Positions 36,871 through 38,977 of a stretch of DNA of 38,977 bases are shown one piece after another. Position 1 is the first letter of the stretch. Every line of letters starts with the position of its first letter. The DNA is from an uncultured Bifidobacterium sp. Its GTDB lineage: Bacteria > Actinomycetota > Actinomycetes > Actinomycetales > Bifidobacteriaceae. The notes beneath the pieces were generated by a model. The model was not told where the DNA came from. It worked only from the letters and a program-made list of their open reading frames with translations, and ran no database searches. The stretch is taken from assembly GCF_945269915.1 (NCBI RefSeq), contig NZ_CALYOY010000021.1, positions 1 to 38,977 of the forward strand. Reading direction: 5' to 3'. The translations under genes and the position numbers were made by a program.

Positions 36871-37815
36871 TCAGGGCCGTCCGGATTGCCCGGATCGTTG
36901 CGGATGCCTCCGAATCCGGACCTCGGAAATCAGGATGGCTGCGAAGATGACGGCAAAGCCGACCAGGTGGCTGCCCGTCAGCTCCTCGTGCATGACCAGG
37001 ACAGACACCAGCATGCCGAAGAGGCTCTCCGAACACAGGATGAGCGACCCCTGTGCCGCCGGTACCTGTGAGAAGGCGATGTTCTGGAAGTTCTGGGCGA
37101 TGAGCGTGGAGGCCAGGGTCAGGTAGACCATGGACCAGAGGGTCTTGGGAGGGAAGTTCGCAGGCCCCGGCAGGGGGTCGAATATGAATGCACATCCCAG
37201 GAAGAGGATGGCCGCGATGAAGAGCTCCAGATAGGTCAGTATGGGGGCGTCGAACTCCTTGGTCAGGAAGCCGGTCACAACCAGGTTGACTCCGTAAAGG
37301 AGCGCACCACCCAAGGTAAGCAGGTCACCGGTGCTCAGTGAAACCCCCATTCCGCCCGCTTCCCCATGGACCGGCAGCGATATCAGGGCCACACCGACGA
37401 TGCAGACGGCGGCGGCGATGAAACTGCGCAGGGCCGGCTTCCGCCTGGTCATGATCCAGACCAGGAAGGGCACGAAAACACAGTAGGTGGCGGTCAGGAA
37501 GGAGTTGCGTCCGGGGGCGATCATGGTCAGCCCCATCATCTGCAGACTGAAGGCCGCCCAATAGGTCACGCCCAGAATCGACCCGGGAACCAGCATGTTC
37601 ACCAGGTTGACCCGTCGAAGACGGGGCAGGAGGAAGGGCGTCATGACGACCAGGGCACACAGGAGCCTGATCCCCATCAGCCAGCGCAGGGAAAGGGTCT
37701 CCAGAACCACCTTCTCGAAGGTATACCCAGCCCCCCAGGCGGCCGCTGCGAAGAGCAGCATGATCCGGGCCAGCCAGGTCGACGGTTTCCAGGAGGAGGA
37801 TTCAACGGTTTGCAC
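36871..37815 (-). CDS. EamA/DMT family transporter
   Basis: A 314-residue integral membrane protein with two EamA repeats of five hydrophobic segments each (about residues 15-145 and 160-300). W-G-A-G-Y-T-F-E-K near 27 and R-L-L-C-A-L near 50 are typical of the drug/metabolite transporter superfamily. Substrate cannot be inferred; members export amino acids, nucleotide sugars or drugs. It starts with GTG 37815. A TAGAAT lies about eight bases upstream on the minus strand while the only GGGAGGGA is some 25 bases away, so a leaderless start is possible. It is convergent with the VanZ-RDD gene and divergent from the response regulator. Confidence 0.9.
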   Translation of the reverse strand: MQTVESSSWKPSTWLARIMLLFAAAAWGAGYTFEKVVLETLSLRWLMGIRLLCALVVMTPFLLPRLRRVNLVNMLVPGSILGVTYWAAFSLQMMGLTMIAPGRNSFLTATYCVFVPFLVWIMTRRKPALRSFIAAAVCIVGVALISLPVHGEAGGMGVSLSTGDLLTLGGALLYGVNLVVTGFLTKEFDAPILTYLELFIAAILFLGCAFIFDPLPGPANFPPKTLWSMVYLTLASTLIAQNFQNIAFSQVPAAQGSLILCSESLFGMLVSVLVMHEELTGSHLVGFAVIFAAILISEVRIRRHPQRSGQSGRP

Positions 37816-37895
37816 ACATAAATTCTAATATGTCCCTCCCCTCACCGCCCCGGGAGCGAGTGCCTCCCGCGATGTCGACGATCAAAGCCGCCGGC

Positions 37896-37907
37896 CTTGT
37901 GCACAAG
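37896..37907. promoter_or_regulatory. 12-base palindrome in a divergent promoter region
   Basis: CTTGTGCACAAG is a perfect palindrome, about 30 bases before the candidate promoter of the response-regulator gene. It could be an operator for a dimeric regulator. Confidence 0.35.
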
Positions 37908-37938
37908 ACCCGAACCCATGTCCCGCAAGGCCTGGATG

Positions 37939-37947
37939 TGGGATAAT
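37939..37947 (+). promoter_or_regulatory. Candidate extended -10 promoter of the response-regulator gene
   Basis: TGGGATAAT is an extended -10 element (TGn before GATAAT). No convincing -35 is seen 17 bases upstream, which fits the extended -10 class. A start near 37954 would give a leader of about 60 bases. Confidence 0.4.
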
Positions 37948-38015
37948 ACAAGGGAATGGAATTCTGGCGTATTCAGTACCGGGAGCAGTCGAACATTCGG
38001 GAATGAGGATGGCTC

Positions 38016-38732
38016 ATGGAGACGATTCGAATCGCTGTAGTGGACGACGATTCAATCAGCTGCCAGCGCATGGTGGATTACCTCCAGAGATATGAGCAGG
38101 AGAAGAAGGAGCGATTCACTGTCTCCGTCTTTGAGAAGGGCAAGGAATTCGCCGACAACTACTCCCCCATCTACGACATCATCCTGCTGGACATACAGAT
38201 GAAGCCCATGGACGGGGTCGAAGTCGCCCGTTGCGTGCGCGCGCGGGACGATTCGGTCGTCATAGTGTTCATCACCTCGGCACCGCAGTACGCCATCAAC
38301 GGGTATGAGGTGGGTGCACTTTCCTACCTGCTCAAGCCGCTCCCCTGGTTCGCCTTCTCGCAGGAACTCGAACGATCGATAGCCCAGGTGCGGGGCAGGG
38401 TGGAACGGTCCATCCTGGTCAATGAGGGGACGAAAGCGAGACGCGTACCCCTCAACGACATTGTGTTCGTGGAGTCGGTCAGGCACAGCAGCGTCATGCA
38501 CACCCTCTCGGACAGGTTGACCGTCACGGCCACCCTGAAGGGCCTCGAGGCACAGCTGGCCGACCATGATTTCTTCCGGTCCAACTCCTGCTACCTGGTC
38601 AACCTGGCCCATGTGGTGGGTATGGAATCCCAGGATTGCATCATGTCGACCGGGGAACGGCTCCGGGTCAGCAGGCCGCGGAAGAAGGCCTTCATGACGG
38701 CCCTTACCGACTACGTGGGTGGCAGGCCATGA
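38016..38732 (+). CDS. LytTR-family response regulator (AgrA-like)
   Basis: A 238-residue two-component response regulator. The receiver domain (about 1-125) has the acidic pocket D-D-D at 10-12, the phospho-acceptor D59 in I-I-L-L-D-I-Q-M, and the conserved lysine in L-L-K-P. The C-terminal LytTR DNA-binding domain (about 135-235) shows I-V-F-V-E-S-V-R-H-S and F-F-R-S-N-S-C-Y-L-V-N-L. Such regulators act in quorum sensing, bacteriocin or envelope responses; the trigger here is unknown. GAGGATGG precedes ATG 38016. It overlaps the downstream membrane-protein gene by four bases, so it is paired with its kinase. Confidence 0.93.
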   Translation: METIRIAVVDDDSISCQRMVDYLQRYEQEKKERFTVSVFEKGKEFADNYSPIYDIILLDIQMKPMDGVEVARCVRARDDSVVIVFITSAPQYAINGYEVGALSYLLKPLPWFAFSQELERSIAQVRGRVERSILVNEGTKARRVPLNDIVFVESVRHSSVMHTLSDRLTVTATLKGLEAQLADHDFFRSNSCYLVNLAHVVGMESQDCIMSTGERLRVSRPRKKAFMTALTDYVGGRP

Positions 38733-38977
38733 CGACCCATATCCTCAACGCACTGCCCGATATCCCCCGGCTCTACACGGCCATCAGCGAGTGGCTGGGC
38801 TGTCTGGTCTACCTGATGGCCACCAACCGACGGGTGCCCGTTCGGCGCACCGTGCTCATCCTGGTCATCGGGCTGGGGGTCCTAATCGGGGTCCAGTACT
38901 GGGCCGGGTCCCTCCGCATCACTTTCTGGGTCTTCAGCATGTGCCTGGCCGTGGCCTGCATGTATGCCATCATCATG
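38729..38977 (+). CDS. Probable sensor histidine kinase (GHKL/AgrC-type), N-terminal part
   Basis: The frame starts at ATG 38729 and runs off the right edge after 83 codons. The visible part is hydrophobic, with segments at about residues 19-32, 42-58 and 64-83 separated by short basic loops (T-N-R-R-V-P-V-R-R-T). Kinase motifs are not yet reached. Overlap with a LytTR response-regulator gene and the multi-helix N-terminus make an AgrC-type sensor kinase the likely identity, but this is inferred from context. Confidence 0.65.
   Translation, partial: MTTHILNALPDIPRLYTAISEWLGCLVYLMATNRRVPVRRTVLILVIGLGVLIGVQYWAGSLRITFWVFSMCLAVACMYAIIM

Overview
The window is the chromosomal replication-origin region of a high-GC actinobacterium, most likely a Bifidobacterium or close relative. 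Only the order-level placement is firm. The genus is inferred from the overall gene set and the high GC content of the genes, and I cannot name a species. The order closely follows the Mycobacterium tuberculosis origin block (pcnA, divergent from NUDIX - DUF6049 - murJ; then trxB; parB-parA; rsmG; jag; yidC; yidD; rnpA; rpmH; dnaA; dnaN; recF; DUF721; gyrB; gyrA; DUF3566), with some substitutions.

Layout. 1-2774 (+): the end of an Rpf-type cell-wall hydrolase, then rsmA, ispE and a LytR_C membrane protein. 2810-4246 (-): pcnA. 4314-11496 (+): a tightly overlapping operon of a NUDIX hydrolase, a secreted DUF6049 protein and a giant MurJ fused to a degenerate kinase domain and an extracytoplasmic C-terminal domain. 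11624-14090 (+): a PLP aminotransferase and a Ddl-like ATP-grasp ligase, in the place where mycobacteria carry sigM and its anti-sigma factor. 14198-14539 (-): a small one-TM protein. 14727-15668 (+): trxB. 15826-18533 (-): parB and parA. 18534-20408: 1.9 kb of AT-richer non-coding DNA with five perfect parS sites (two more lie inside parB) and a DnaA-box cluster next to parA. 20409-24157 (-): rsmG, then the rpmH-rnpA-yidD-yidC-jag ribosome/membrane-insertion group. 24158-24595 and 26366-26774 flank dnaA and carry DnaA boxes; the second is the best oriC candidate and has a DnaA-trio-like unwinding module. 24596-35545 (+): dnaA, dnaN, recF, DUF721, gyrB, gyrA, DUF3566. 35633-38977: a VanZ-RDD fusion, an EamA transporter on the opposite strand, a LytTR response regulator and the start of its membrane partner.

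Together the genes cover initiation (DnaA, DnaN, oriC), supercoiling (GyrAB), origin segregation (ParA, ParB, parS), membrane protein insertion (YidC, YidD, Jag), rRNA/tRNA maturation (RsmA, RsmG, RnpA, PcnA) and peptidoglycan precursor export (MurJ). The least ordinary part is the parS/DnaA-box island between parA and rsmG, which puts initiator and segregation binding sites side by side about 6-8 kb from dnaA. I found no CRISPR array, insertion sequence, tRNA or rRNA gene.
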